A model generated the notes under the pieces. That model was not told the origin of the DNA, did not search any database, and worked only from the letters and a program-made list of their open reading frames with translations. Source: Desulfovibrio sp. A2 (lineage in GTDB: Bacteria > Desulfobacterota > Desulfovibrionia > Desulfovibrionales > Desulfovibrionaceae). Taken from it: DNA of 64,000 nt. Positions 34,297 through 44,290 of the stretch are shown piece by piece. The position numbers and the translations under genes were made by a program. The first letter of the stretch is position 1. Every line of letters begins with the position of its first letter. Location: positions 43,440-107,439 of the forward strand of contig NZ_AGFG01000039.1 of assembly GCF_000226255.1 (NCBI RefSeq), read 5' to 3'.

Positions 34297-35190
34297 ATGC
34301 GCACCATCACCGGCATCGTTCCCGTACTTTCCACGCCGCTGCTGCCAGACGGCTCCATAGACGAACAGGGGCTCATTCGCCTTCTGGACTATCTGCTGGC
34401 CAAGCCCATTGGCGGCCTGTGGGTGCTCGGCACCGGCAGCGAGGACATGAACCTTACCTTTGCCAAACGCCTTCAGGTGGCGCGCATCGCCAGCCAGCAT
34501 GTGCGGGGACGGGTTCCCTTCATGCTCGGCGCCGGGTTCTTCTGCATGGAGGACTCCCTGGCCTTCTTCGAAGCCACGAAGGATCTCCCCGTGGATGCGT
34601 GGCACGTGATGCCGTATCATCCGCTGCTTTCGACGGACCGGCTCGTCTGGTACTACCGCGCGCTGGCCGATGCCTGCCCCGGCGAACTGTGGCTGTACAC
34701 CAGCGGCAACTGGAGCCCCCAGCTCACGCTTGATGCCATCTCGCAGCTCAAGGCCCACCCGAAGATATGCGGCATCAAGTACAGCACCACCAACGCGGTC
34801 AACGTCCTGCGCGTGGCGCAATTGTGCGATGCCTCCTTTCAGATGATCACAGCCGTGGCGTCGCAGACGTACGCCTGCATGTGCTCGGGTTCGAAGGCGC
34901 ACACCTCCAGCCTTGGCAGCGCCATTCCCGACGTGCTGATCGACATCCACCGGCTCTTCGCGGAGGGCCGCCACGCCGAGGCCCTGGCCGCGCAGCACAA
35001 GGCGGACGCCCTCATCCGCAGCCTTGCGGGCATGGCCAAGAAGGACAACTTCCTTACGGCGGCGGAGGAAAAGTACATTCTCTCCCGGCGGGGCATCTGC
35101 GGCGAGACCGTCTCCGGGTACTACCGCACGTTGACCGCCGAGGAAAAAACGCGCATCGACGGCCTGCTGGAACAGTACGGCCTGCTGTAG
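34297..35190 (+). CDS. DapA/NanA-family (dihydrodipicolinate synthase-like) aldolase
   Basis: This 297-aa class I aldolase of the DHDPS/N-acetylneuraminate lyase family condenses or cleaves pyruvate adducts. A Schiff-base lysine is expected in CGIKYSTTN (near residue 164), and ELWLYTSGNWS occupies the place of the conserved Tyr loop. The usual GTTGE loop is GTGSEDMN, so the acceptor differs from aspartate semialdehyde. It starts 11 bp after the transketolase. A pyruvate aldolase and a PEP-dependent NeuB-like synthase in one module suggest two successive chain extensions, or a lyase controlling the pool of the product. Confidence 0.8.
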   Translation: MRTITGIVPVLSTPLLPDGSIDEQGLIRLLDYLLAKPIGGLWVLGTGSEDMNLTFAKRLQVARIASQHVRGRVPFMLGAGFFCMEDSLAFFEATKDLPVDAWHVMPYHPLLSTDRLVWYYRALADACPGELWLYTSGNWSPQLTLDAISQLKAHPKICGIKYSTTNAVNVLRVAQLCDASFQMITAVASQTYACMCSGSKAHTSSLGSAIPDVLIDIHRLFAEGRHAEALAAQHKADALIRSLAGMAKKDNFLTAAEEKYILSRRGICGETVSGYYRTLTAEEKTRIDGLLEQYGLL

Positions 35191-35238
35191 GCTGCGGCGC
35201 GGGCATGACACCCCGCCCCGCAGCAATGGAACACCTGA

Positions 35239-36282
<1,044 letters not shown>

Positions 36283-36292
36283 GGAGTGCCGC

Positions 36293-37414
36293 GTGACCCA
36301 GTTTCTTCCCTATGGTCGCCAATGCATTGATGACGACGACATCGCGGCCGTCGTCGAAACCCTGCGCGGCGACTGGCTGACCACCGGACCCGCCGTGGGC
36401 AGGTTCGAGGAAGGCGTGTGCACCCTTGCGGGTGTCCGGCATGGCGTGGCCGTGGCCAACGGCACGGCAGCCCTGCATGCGGCCATGCACGCCTTGGGCA
36501 TCGGGCCGGGCGACGAGGTGATCGTCCCGCCCATGACCTTCGCCGCGACGGCCAACTGCGTGCTGTACCAAGGCGGTCGACCCGTGTTCGCGGACGTGGA
36601 TCCGGGCACCCTGCTGCTCGACCCCGCCGCCGCCGAAGCCGCGATCACCCCCCGCACCAGAGCGATCATAGCCGTGGACTACGCGGGCCAACCCTGCGAT
36701 TGGGACGCATTGCGCGCCGTGGCCTACCGCCACGGGCTTGCCCTGGTGGCCGACGCCTGCCATGCCTTCGGCGGTTCGTACAAGGGCCGGCCCGTCGGCT
36801 CGCTGGCGGACATTTCGGTGTTCAGCTTCCACCCGGTCAAGCACATCACCACCGGTGAAGGGGGCATGTGCGTCACCGACGATGCCGCCCTTGCGGAGCG
36901 CATGCGGGTATTCCGCAATCACGGCATCACCACCACCGCACATGATCGAGAAAAATCAGGTGGCTGGTTTTACGAGATGACCGAGCTCGGCTACAATTAC
37001 CGCATTACCGACATCCAGTGCGCGTTGGGCCTTTCGCAACTGCGTCGGCTGCCCGGGTGGGTGCGGCGGCGCAACGAACTGGCGAACGGTTATGACGAGG
37101 GGCTGCGCGGCACGGCGACGATTCCTCTGACCAAAAAACCGGACCGGCTGCACGCCCATCATCTCTACGTGGTCCGCCACCCCCGGCGAGACGATACATT
37201 CAAGGCCTTGCGCGCCAACGGCATCGGCGCCAACGTGCATTACGTTCCCGTGCACCTGCACCCATACTACCGACAAACGCTAGGCACAGGCCCCGGACTG
37301 TGCCCAGTGGCCGAGGCCGCCTACGGCGAAATACTCAGCCTGCCGCTCTGGCCGGGCATGTCGGACGAGGATGTGGCCCGCGTCTGTGCCGTGGTGCAGG
37401 CCGTACCAGAATAA
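36293..37414 (+). CDS. pseC: UDP-4-amino-4,6-dideoxy-N-acetyl-beta-L-altrosamine transaminase
   Basis: PseC aminates the PseB product at C4 using PLP and glutamate. The 373-aa DegT/DnrJ/EryC1 enzyme shows ANGTAALHAAM, the PLP-phosphate contact region, and the Schiff-base Lys183 in FSFHPVKHITTGEGG. NYRITDIQCALG follows further on. The start is a GTG at 36293 with an AGGGAG site, 10 bp after pseB, so the two are co-translated. Confidence 0.95.
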   Translation: MTQFLPYGRQCIDDDDIAAVVETLRGDWLTTGPAVGRFEEGVCTLAGVRHGVAVANGTAALHAAMHALGIGPGDEVIVPPMTFAATANCVLYQGGRPVFADVDPGTLLLDPAAAEAAITPRTRAIIAVDYAGQPCDWDALRAVAYRHGLALVADACHAFGGSYKGRPVGSLADISVFSFHPVKHITTGEGGMCVTDDAALAERMRVFRNHGITTTAHDREKSGGWFYEMTELGYNYRITDIQCALGLSQLRRLPGWVRRRNELANGYDEGLRGTATIPLTKKPDRLHAHHLYVVRHPRRDDTFKALRANGIGANVHYVPVHLHPYYRQTLGTGPGLCPVAEAAYGEILSLPLWPGMSDEDVARVCAVVQAVPE

Positions 37415-37525
37415 AAAACCGCTCTGACCATGCAGGCTGCATGGGCGGACACGCAATCCGGGCGAAGGTGGACGCCCGACGGCGCGCCTTGCGTCGTTTC
37501 ATGAACCCCGCCATCAGGAGTCCTC

Positions 37526-38158
37526 GTGAATTTCAAGACCGAACAGGAAAATTTCTGGCGCGGCGATTTCGGCACGGAATACTGTGCGCGCAACGACTTG
37601 AGCCCCGGCACCCTCGCTGCCCGCGTCTCGTTCTGGAGCACTGTGCTGCACCGCATTCCCCACGCCCTGCCGACCTCCATCCTGGAATGCGGCGCCAACA
37701 TCGGCATCAACCTGCATGCGCTTTCCATCCTCCTGCCGCAGGCGGAGCTGCACGCCATCGAGATCAATCCCGCCGCAGCGGAAACGTTGCGCGCCTGGGG
37801 CAGGGCGGAAGTGCACGAGACTTCCATCCTGGAATTCGCTCCCACCCGGACCTGGGATTTCGTCTTCACCTCCGGCGTGCTCATTCACATCGCGCCCGAG
37901 GCGCTGCCGCAGGTCTACGCCACCATGCACAACGCCTCCCACCGCCACGTGTTCCTCGCCGAGTACTACAACCCCGTGCCGGTGGAGATTCCCTACCGGG
38001 GGTTTTCGGGACGCCTCTTCAAGCGCGACTTCGCGGGCGAAATGCTTGATGCATATCCGTCGCTGGCGTTGCACTCCTACGGTTTCGCCTACCATCGTGA
38101 CCCGAACTTTCCCTCCGACGATCTGAACTGGTTCCTGCTTGAAAAACGCGGACACTAG
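37526..38158 (+). CDS. pseudaminic-acid-biosynthesis-associated methyltransferase
   Basis: This 210-aa methyltransferase begins MNFKTEQENFWRGDFGTEY, a signature I know from the methylase family found in pseudaminic acid loci. SILECGANIGIN (motif I) and FTSGVLIHIAPE follow, ending with YHRDPNFPSDDLNWFLLEK. It may methylate the sugar or one of its N-acyl groups. The GTG at 37526 has an AGGAG site. It sits between pseC and the cytidylyltransferase, consistent with that role. The exact position methylated is unknown. Confidence 0.86.
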   Translation: MNFKTEQENFWRGDFGTEYCARNDLSPGTLAARVSFWSTVLHRIPHALPTSILECGANIGINLHALSILLPQAELHAIEINPAAAETLRAWGRAEVHETSILEFAPTRTWDFVFTSGVLIHIAPEALPQVYATMHNASHRHVFLAEYYNPVPVEIPYRGFSGRLFKRDFAGEMLDAYPSLALHSYGFAYHRDPNFPSDDLNWFLLEKRGH

Positions 38159-38185
38159 CCACAGGGCTGCCCGCAGGCCAAAACC

Positions 38186-38914
38186 ATGAACACTACCCGG
38201 CGCTTTCCCCCCACCGCCGTCATCATGGCGCGCGGTGGCTCCAAGCGGGTGCCGCGCAAGAACGTGCGGCCCTTCAACGGCCGACCCATGGTGGCGTGGC
38301 CGGTGAGGGCTGCCCTTGCCTCGGGGCTGTTCGGACAGGTTCTGATCTCGACAGACGACCCGGAAATCGCCACCGTGGCTTGCGCCCATGGCGCTTTGCA
38401 ACGTGCGCCGCGCCCGGCGGAACTGTCGGACGACCACGCCACCACGGCCGACGTTCTGCGCCACACCCTGCGCGACCTTGCCGCCTCCGGCCCGCTGCCG
38501 GAAACGTGCTGCGTACTGTATGGCACCTCCTGCATGGTCACGCCCGACTTCCTGCGTGACGGGTTGGCCCTGCTGCAACGCCCGGAAACGGATCTGGTGC
38601 TTGCCGCCACGCCCTTCCCCCACCCCGTCCAGCGCGCCCTGCGCATCGCCGACGACGGCACTGCCTTCTACGAACATCCCGAATGCGTGCAGACGCGGAC
38701 GCAAGACCTCCCCCCCTTGTACCACGACATCGGCCTGTTCTACTGGGTGAACGTGCGCGCCTTTCTGGACCATGGCGCGCCCGGCTTCGCGGCGTTGCGG
38801 CTGCGCGCCCTTGTGGTGCCCCGGCTGGCCGCCGTGGACATCGACACCGAAGAGGACTGGCAGATCGCCGAGATCATGGCCCGCCACATCCACGGCCCCA
38901 CCCCCCACCCATGA
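38186..38914 (+). CDS. pseF: CMP-pseudaminic acid cytidylyltransferase
   Basis: This 242-aa cytidylyltransferase activates pseudaminic acid with CTP. IMARGGSKRVPRKNVRPFNG near residue 13 is the PseF form of the nucleotide-binding loop, with Arg-X-Pro-Arg replacing the Gly-Leu-Pro-Gly seen in the first copy. Met replaces the usual Pro before ARGGSK. LYHDIGLFYW and AVDIDTEEDW are further family marks. The stop codon overlaps the next start (ATGA). It is placed between pseC and pseG, as in known pse operons. Confidence 0.92.
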   Translation: MNTTRRFPPTAVIMARGGSKRVPRKNVRPFNGRPMVAWPVRAALASGLFGQVLISTDDPEIATVACAHGALQRAPRPAELSDDHATTADVLRHTLRDLAASGPLPETCCVLYGTSCMVTPDFLRDGLALLQRPETDLVLAATPFPHPVQRALRIADDGTAFYEHPECVQTRTQDLPPLYHDIGLFYWVNVRAFLDHGAPGFAALRLRALVVPRLAAVDIDTEEDWQIAEIMARHIHGPTPHP

Positions 38915-40443
38915 CCCCGCGCCCGCTGCTGCTCATCCGCGCCGATGCCACGCCCGTCATGGGGACCGGGCATGTCATGCGCTGCCTCGCCCTGGCCGCC
39001 GCCGCGCAGCGGGCTGGCCTTGAATGCCTGCTGCTCACCCGCGCCAAGGTGCCGTGGCTCTCCCAAAGAATCGCCCAGACCGGCATCGGCCACGTGCCAC
39101 TGCTCGGAGACGTCCCGGCGAAGGAACCGGCGGACCAGTTGCTGCGGGACATCGCCGCCGCCCTCCCGGCGGGATTTGCGCCAGATGCCGTCCCTCCCTG
39201 GGTGGTCCTGGACGGTTACCATTTCGGGCCGGACTGCATGCGGGCGGTGCGCGCTGCTGGGTACCGGCTGCTGGTCGTCGACGACCACGCCCACCACCCG
39301 GAATACACCTGTGACATCCTGCTCAACCAGAACATCGGCGCGGACGGCCTGCACTACACCGGCGACATCAGCCTCTCCCTGTTCGGCCCCGCGCACGCCC
39401 TGCTGCGCGATGAGTTTATCGCGGCCCGGGCGCGCGCCACGCCCCGCGCTTTTCCACCGGTCGCGCGCAACCTGCTGCTCTCGCTTGGCGGTGGCGACCA
39501 AAGCGCCCCCCTCGAACAGCTACGGCCCATGCTTGAACAGCCTTCGCTGGCCGGGCGCGCCGTGCGCGTCATCGCCGGTTCGACCCCGGAACCCGCACTG
39601 GCGGCACTGCAACGCAGGATCCCCGCCACGGTGGAACTGTTGCCCAGCGTGGACGACATGCCCTCGCTCATGCATTGGGCGGACCTGTGCATAAGCGCAG
39701 GCGGCTCCACCTGCTGGGAGTTGTGCTGCCTCGGCGTCCCTTTCCTTACGGTTGCGGTGGCGCAAAACCAGCAGGGCATAGTGCGGGGGCTCGATGCCGC
39801 AGGAATCGCGCCGCATGCGAGCGCCTCGGCGCTGAACGACTTGCTGGACAACCCGGATGCCCGCCGCGCGGCAAGCAACGCCGGGCGACAACTGGTGGAC
39901 GGACTTGGCGCGGACAGGGTCGTGGCACACGTGACCGAAACCCCCTGCCTGCTGCGCCCCGTGTCTCCGGATGACCGCGAAATCATCTGGCGCATCGCCA
40001 ACAGCCCGGATGTCCGTGCCGTGTCATGCACGACGGCCGACATACCGTGGGAGGAACACTGCCGCTGGTTCGAACGCCAGCTTGCCAGCACCGCCCCCCT
40101 GTTCTACACCGTGTGCGACATGGACGGCTCCCCTGCCGGATACGTCCGGTTTGCGGTGGAGAAAGACGCGGCCGTCATCTCCACGGCGCTCGCAGCGCAC
40201 ATGCGGGGACGGGGCCTCGGCACGGCGGCCATTGTCCTCGGCTGCCAGCGCTGCCGCCGCGAGCACCCCACGCTGCCCATCGTGGCCATGGTTCATCCGG
40301 GCAACGCCGCGTCGTGCAGGGCCTTCCTCAAGGCCGGATTCATCCTCGGCGATGCGACCTCCGGTGACGGGGCCACCATGCACCGGCTCGTCCTGCCCCC
40401 ACCCTCCGGCCCGGCCGGTCAAGACAGCAAGGCCCGCACATGA
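38911..40443 (+). CDS. pseG: PseG-PseH fusion: UDP-sugar hydrolase and N-acetyltransferase
   Basis: This 510-aa protein joins two steps of pseudaminic acid synthesis. Residues 1 to about 345 are PseG, which releases UDP from UDP-2,4-diacetamido-2,4,6-trideoxy-beta-L-altropyranose: GTGHVMRC with the catalytic-type His21, DDHAHHPEY, LLSLGGGD and ISAGGSTCWE. Residues about 350-500 are a GNAT acetyltransferase like PseH, which adds the 4-N-acetyl group: LLRPVSPDDREIIWRIANS, then HMRGRGLGTAAI, then NAASCRAFLKAGF. In Campylobacter and Helicobacter these are separate proteins, and no separate PseH is seen here. PseH acts immediately before PseG, so fusion would channel the product. ATGA overlaps link it to both neighbours. 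Confidence 0.9.
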   Translation: MTPRPLLLIRADATPVMGTGHVMRCLALAAAAQRAGLECLLLTRAKVPWLSQRIAQTGIGHVPLLGDVPAKEPADQLLRDIAAALPAGFAPDAVPPWVVLDGYHFGPDCMRAVRAAGYRLLVVDDHAHHPEYTCDILLNQNIGADGLHYTGDISLSLFGPAHALLRDEFIAARARATPRAFPPVARNLLLSLGGGDQSAPLEQLRPMLEQPSLAGRAVRVIAGSTPEPALAALQRRIPATVELLPSVDDMPSLMHWADLCISAGGSTCWELCCLGVPFLTVAVAQNQQGIVRGLDAAGIAPHASASALNDLLDNPDARRAASNAGRQLVDGLGADRVVAHVTETPCLLRPVSPDDREIIWRIANSPDVRAVSCTTADIPWEEHCRWFERQLASTAPLFYTVCDMDGSPAGYVRFAVEKDAAVISTALAAHMRGRGLGTAAIVLGCQRCRREHPTLPIVAMVHPGNAASCRAFLKAGFILGDATSGDGATMHRLVLPPPSGPAGQDSKART

Positions 40444-41504
40444 CGCACTGCATCACCATCACCGGGCATGACGGCCCCCGGCGCATCGGCCCCGGCCAGC
40501 CCTGCTACGTCATCGCGGAAATGTCCGCCAACCACGGCGGCAGCATCGAGCACGCCGAGGCCGTCGTCCGCGCCGCCGCCGACGCCGGCGCGGACGCCGT
40601 GAAACTGCAGACCTACACCGCCGACACCCTGACCATCGCCTGTGACAATGACCATTTCCGCATCCGGGGCACGCTGTGGGAAGGACGGACGCTGCACGAC
40701 CTGTACAAGGAGGCGTTCACCCCCTGGGAATGGCAGCCCCGGCTCAAGGAGCTGGCCAACAGCCTGGGGATGGACTGCTTTTCCACGCCGTTCGACGCAA
40801 CCGCCGTGGATTTTCTGGAAAAGATGGATGTCCCCTGCCACAAGGTCGCAAGTTTCGAGAATGTCGACATCCCGCTGTTGCAAAAGATAGCGGCCACCGG
40901 AAAGCCCGTGATCATGTCCACCGGCATGGCCACGCTGGCGGAAATAGACGAAGCGGTGCGCACCCTGCGGCAGGCCGGGTGTTCCGACCTCGTCCTGCTG
41001 AAATGCACGTCGGCTTACCCGGCCCCGGCCGATGAAGCAAACCTGCGCACCATTCCTCACCTTGCAGCCACCTTCGGCTGCCCTGCCGGGCTTTCCGACC
41101 ACACTATGGGCGCGGCCGTGGCCATTGCGGCGGTAAGCCTGGGCGCCTGCGTGATAGAAAAGCACTTCACGCTCTCGCGCGCTGCGGGCGGACCGGACAG
41201 CGCCTTCTCCATGGAACCTGAAGAATTTCGCGCCATGGTAGCGGGCATCAGAACGGCGGAAGCAGCCCTGGGCGTCATTTGCTATGAACTGACGGAAAAG
41301 CAGCGGCACAGCCTGGCGTTCCGGCGTTCGCTGTTCGTGGTGGCGGATATGAAGGCGGGCGAGGTATTCGGACCGCACAACGTGCGTTCCATCCGGCCCG
41401 GCCACGGTCTGCATACCCGCCACCTGACCGACGTGCTGGGCCGGACCGCGACGCGCGATATTGCCCGGGGCACCCCCCTTTCCTGGAATCTCATCGGCGC
41501 CTAG
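40440..41504 (+). CDS. pseI: pseudaminic acid synthase
   Basis: PseI condenses phosphoenolpyruvate with the 2,4-diacetamido-altrose released by PseG. The 354-aa protein shows CYVIAEMSANHGGS, DAVKLQTYTADTLT, LYKEAFTPWEW (a PseI-specific loop), HKVASFENVDIP, IMSTGMAT, GLSDHT and VIEKHFTL, plus a C-terminal SAF domain. The ATG overlaps the PseG-PseH stop. Note IMSTGMAT here against LSTGGGT in the poly-G-containing paralogue. Confidence 0.95.
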   Translation: MTHCITITGHDGPRRIGPGQPCYVIAEMSANHGGSIEHAEAVVRAAADAGADAVKLQTYTADTLTIACDNDHFRIRGTLWEGRTLHDLYKEAFTPWEWQPRLKELANSLGMDCFSTPFDATAVDFLEKMDVPCHKVASFENVDIPLLQKIAATGKPVIMSTGMATLAEIDEAVRTLRQAGCSDLVLLKCTSAYPAPADEANLRTIPHLAATFGCPAGLSDHTMGAAVAIAAVSLGACVIEKHFTLSRAAGGPDSAFSMEPEEFRAMVAGIRTAEAALGVICYELTEKQRHSLAFRRSLFVVADMKAGEVFGPHNVRSIRPGHGLHTRHLTDVLGRTATRDIARGTPLSWNLIGA

Positions 41505-41528
41505 CGCCCGTCAGGCAACGAGGCAGAC

Positions 41529-42152
41529 ATGCTGGCCATCATTGACGCGGAAATCGGCAATCTGGGTTCCGTTACGCAGGCCTTCCAACGCGTGGGCGTC
41601 GAGGCGACCCCTACCGCGTCACCCGCCGACCTTGAGCGAAGCACCGGAATAGTGCTGCCCGGAGTGGGCGCCTTTGGAGAAGCGATTACCAATCTGAAGG
41701 CGCGCGGATTCGAACACCCCCTGTTGCACGCCGTCAAGGACAGGAACATTCCGCTGATAGGCATCTGCCTCGGCATGCAATTGCTGGCGAAGGAAGGCCA
41801 TGAGTTCGGCACGTTCGCCGGCCTGGGCCTGATTGATGCCCGGGTGGAGGCGCTGCCCCCCGTGCCCGGCGAGACCATCCCCAACATGGGCTGGTGCGAC
41901 GTCGTACCCACCGGGTCGAATGCTTTGCCGGGCGTTCCCGCCCCGACGACGTTCTATTTCGCGCATTCCTACCACATGCGCTGCGAAAACAATGAGGATG
42001 TCGCCGCCGTTACTCCATGGGGTGAACACCAGGTGGTTGCCGCCGTGCGGCGCGGCAATATCATGGGGGTGCAGTTTCACCCGGAAAAAAGCCAGGATGC
42101 GGGATTATCACTGCTCCACGCCTTTGCCGAAACCATCGCACGGGGAAAATGA
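41529..42152 (+). CDS. HisH-like glutamine amidotransferase for sugar amidination
   Basis: This 207-aa class I glutaminase resembles HisH of imidazole glycerol phosphate synthase. The nucleophile Cys80 (GICLGMQ) and the His184/Glu186 pair (QFHPEKS) are intact, so it can release ammonia from glutamine. No other his gene is nearby, and the next gene is a HisF-like protein fused to a sugar amidotransferase. It is therefore the glutaminase of a sugar acetamidino synthesis system, like the HisH2 partner of WbpG or PseA. Distance to the next gene is 3 bp. Confidence 0.9.
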   Translation: MLAIIDAEIGNLGSVTQAFQRVGVEATPTASPADLERSTGIVLPGVGAFGEAITNLKARGFEHPLLHAVKDRNIPLIGICLGMQLLAKEGHEFGTFAGLGLIDARVEALPPVPGETIPNMGWCDVVPTGSNALPGVPAPTTFYFAHSYHMRCENNEDVAAVTPWGEHQVVAAVRRGNIMGVQFHPEKSQDAGLSLLHAFAETIARGK

Positions 42153-42155
42153 CCA

Positions 42156-44201
42156 ATGCCATATCCACGGCTTATCCCGACAATTCTCCTGAAAAACGGA
42201 CTGCTCATCCGTAGCCAGAAGTTTTCCGTGCATCAGGACATCGGCAATCCGATGAGCACCATCAAGCGCTTCTCGGATTGGAATGTCGATGAACTGGTGC
42301 TCATCGACATCACCGCTGAAGATTACCACGACATGCGGCGCGACGACCTGTACTTCAAGTACTCCAGCTCCGATTCGCTCGGACTTATCAAGGCCACCCG
42401 GCAGGTCTGCATGATGCCCCTCTCCGTGGGGGGACGCATCCGGACGCTGGAGGATATCCGTGCACGCCTTGCAGCTGGCGCCGACAAATGCATCGTCAAC
42501 ACCCAGGCCGTTCTGGAGCCCGAATTCATCACCCAGGCCGCGCTGCGCTTCGGTTCGCAGTGCATCGTGGCCAACATCGACGCCCTGCGTCATGAGGACG
42601 GCAGGCTCGAGGTCTTCAGCCACAGCGCGAAGAACCCCACCGGGATGCATCCCGCCCAATGGGCCAGGCAACTCGAACAACTCGGTGCGGGCGAAATATT
42701 TCTGAACTCCATCGACCGTGACGGCTCCGCCCGCGGGTACGACATAGACCTCGTCCGCTGCGTAACGGAAGCCGTCTCAATCCCTGTCATCGCCTGCGGC
42801 GGTGTCGGCAATTATCAACACTTCCCCACGGGCATCATCGAGGGCGGCGCGGCAGCCATATCCGCGGCAAACATCTTTCACTTCTTTGAGAACAGCTATG
42901 CTTTCGCCAAAAAGGCCTGTACGGACGCCGGAATCCGGATGCGGCCCTCGCCGCTGGACAGCATCTGGCTGCGCCGCGAGCCCGAGTATTCACCGCAAGA
43001 CCGCGACCACGCCATGGCGCGGGTTGAACGGGCCAAATTGCCCCCGCAGACGGCCACCACTTGGCGCAAGCGGATCCGGTGGTGTTCGCGCTGTACATAC
43101 CCCGGCATCAGCGCGACCCCCATGGAATTCGATGAACATGGAGTCTGCATGGGCTGCCGGGTATCCGACGCCAAAAATGCCATCACCCCCGGTGAATGGA
43201 GTCGGCGCAAGGAACTGCTGCGCGCCATTCTGGAAGAAAACAGGTGCCGCGACGGAAGCCGCCACGACTGCATCATTGCAGTATCCGGCGGCAAGGATAG
43301 CTGGTTCCAGACGCACGTCATCAAGAATGAATTCGGCCTCAACCCGCTGCTTGTCACCTACAATGGCAACAACTACACCGACATCGGCTGGAAGAACCTA
43401 TGGCGTATGCGCGAAGTTTTCGGCGTGGACCATGTGGTGTATTCCCCCAGTGTCGAAGTGCTGAAAAAGCTGAACCGCCTTGGCGTCATCGTCATGGGCG
43501 ACATGAACTGGCACGCGCATGTCGGCATCAACACCGTACCCGTTCGGGAAGCAGCCCAGCGCGGCATACCGCTTATCATCTGGGGTGAGCACGGCTACGC
43601 AGACCTGTGCGGCCAGTTCGCCATGGACGATTTTCCGGAAATGACCTACCGGCAGCGGCTTGAGCATTTCGGCCGCGGATACGAGTGGAACTTCTTCGTC
43701 GGGTTGGAAGGCATTACGGCGCAAGACATGGACGCCTACAAGTATCCAACCGACAAGGAATTGTTCGACAACAACATCCGTGGCGTCTACATTGGGAACT
43801 ACCTGCACTGGGAAGCCAACGTGCATGGCCGGATGATGGTGGACAAGTACGGCTTTGAAGTGAACACCGTTCCCTTCGAACGCACCTACCGTTTGATGTC
43901 CAACCTTGACGACATGCATGAAAACGGCATGCATGACTACCTGAAGTACATCAAGTTCGGCTATGGGCGCGGCACGGACCACACAAGCAAGGACATTCGC
44001 GCGGGCATCATGTCCAGGGACGAAGCCATCGCCCTGGTTCGCAAATATGACCACGTAAAGTCGAGCGACCTCAAGCGTTGGCTTGATTACGTCGGCTGGA
44101 CCGAAGAGCAGTTCGACGCCATCGCCGACACCTTCCGCGACTCCCGTGTCTGGCATTGGGAAAACGGAACCTGGCACAAAGACAACATCTGGGACAAGTA
44201 G
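42156..44201 (+). CDS. HisF-like domain fused to N-acetyl sugar amidotransferase (PseA/WbpG type)
   Basis: This 681-aa protein combines two partners that are usually separate. Residues 1 to about 265 are a HisF barrel ([51 protein letters not shown]). Aligning its start, [14 protein letters not shown], with HisF shows that the catalytic Asp11 is replaced by Leu, while the later Asp (VANIDALR) is kept. It probably serves as an ammonia tunnel and not a cyclase. Residues about 300-681 carry a zinc ribbon (Cys310, Cys313, Cys331, Cys334) and an ATP PP-loop VSGGKDS (376-382). This region is the N-acetyl sugar amidotransferase that turns an acetamido into an acetamidino group. Substrate could be pseudaminic acid or the WbpI-pathway sugar. 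Confidence 0.9.
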   Translation: MPYPRLIPTILLKNGLLIRSQKFSVHQDIGNPMSTIKRFSDWNVDELVLIDITAEDYHDMRRDDLYFKYSSSDSLGLIKATRQVCMMPLSVGGRIRTLEDIRARLAAGADKCIVNTQAVLEPEFITQAALRFGSQCIVANIDALRHEDGRLEVFSHSAKNPTGMHPAQWARQLEQLGAGEIFLNSIDRDGSARGYDIDLVRCVTEAVSIPVIACGGVGNYQHFPTGIIEGGAAAISAANIFHFFENSYAFAKKACTDAGIRMRPSPLDSIWLRREPEYSPQDRDHAMARVERAKLPPQTATTWRKRIRWCSRCTYPGISATPMEFDEHGVCMGCRVSDAKNAITPGEWSRRKELLRAILEENRCRDGSRHDCIIAVSGGKDSWFQTHVIKNEFGLNPLLVTYNGNNYTDIGWKNLWRMREVFGVDHVVYSPSVEVLKKLNRLGVIVMGDMNWHAHVGINTVPVREAAQRGIPLIIWGEHGYADLCGQFAMDDFPEMTYRQRLEHFGRGYEWNFFVGLEGITAQDMDAYKYPTDKELFDNNIRGVYIGNYLHWEANVHGRMMVDKYGFEVNTVPFERTYRLMSNLDDMHENGMHDYLKYIKFGYGRGTDHTSKDIRAGIMSRDEAIALVRKYDHVKSSDLKRWLDYVGWTEEQFDAIADTFRDSRVWHWENGTWHKDNIWDK

Positions 44202-44290
44202 GCGGCCTGCTACGCACCGCCTGACGCGAGCGCACGCCCTTATATTTACTGCCTTTCAACAGCCCATATCATTCACGGAGCCGCAAGGCT

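Noticed and set aside
34297..35190. Calling the aldolase DapA for lysine biosynthesis
   Set aside because: It lies inside a sugar module and the substrate loop differs from DapA, so only the family name is given.
41529..43000. Histidine biosynthesis genes hisH and hisF
   Set aside because: No other his gene is nearby, HisF is fused to a sugar amidotransferase, and the HisF Asp11 position is Leu. The setting is a glycan locus.
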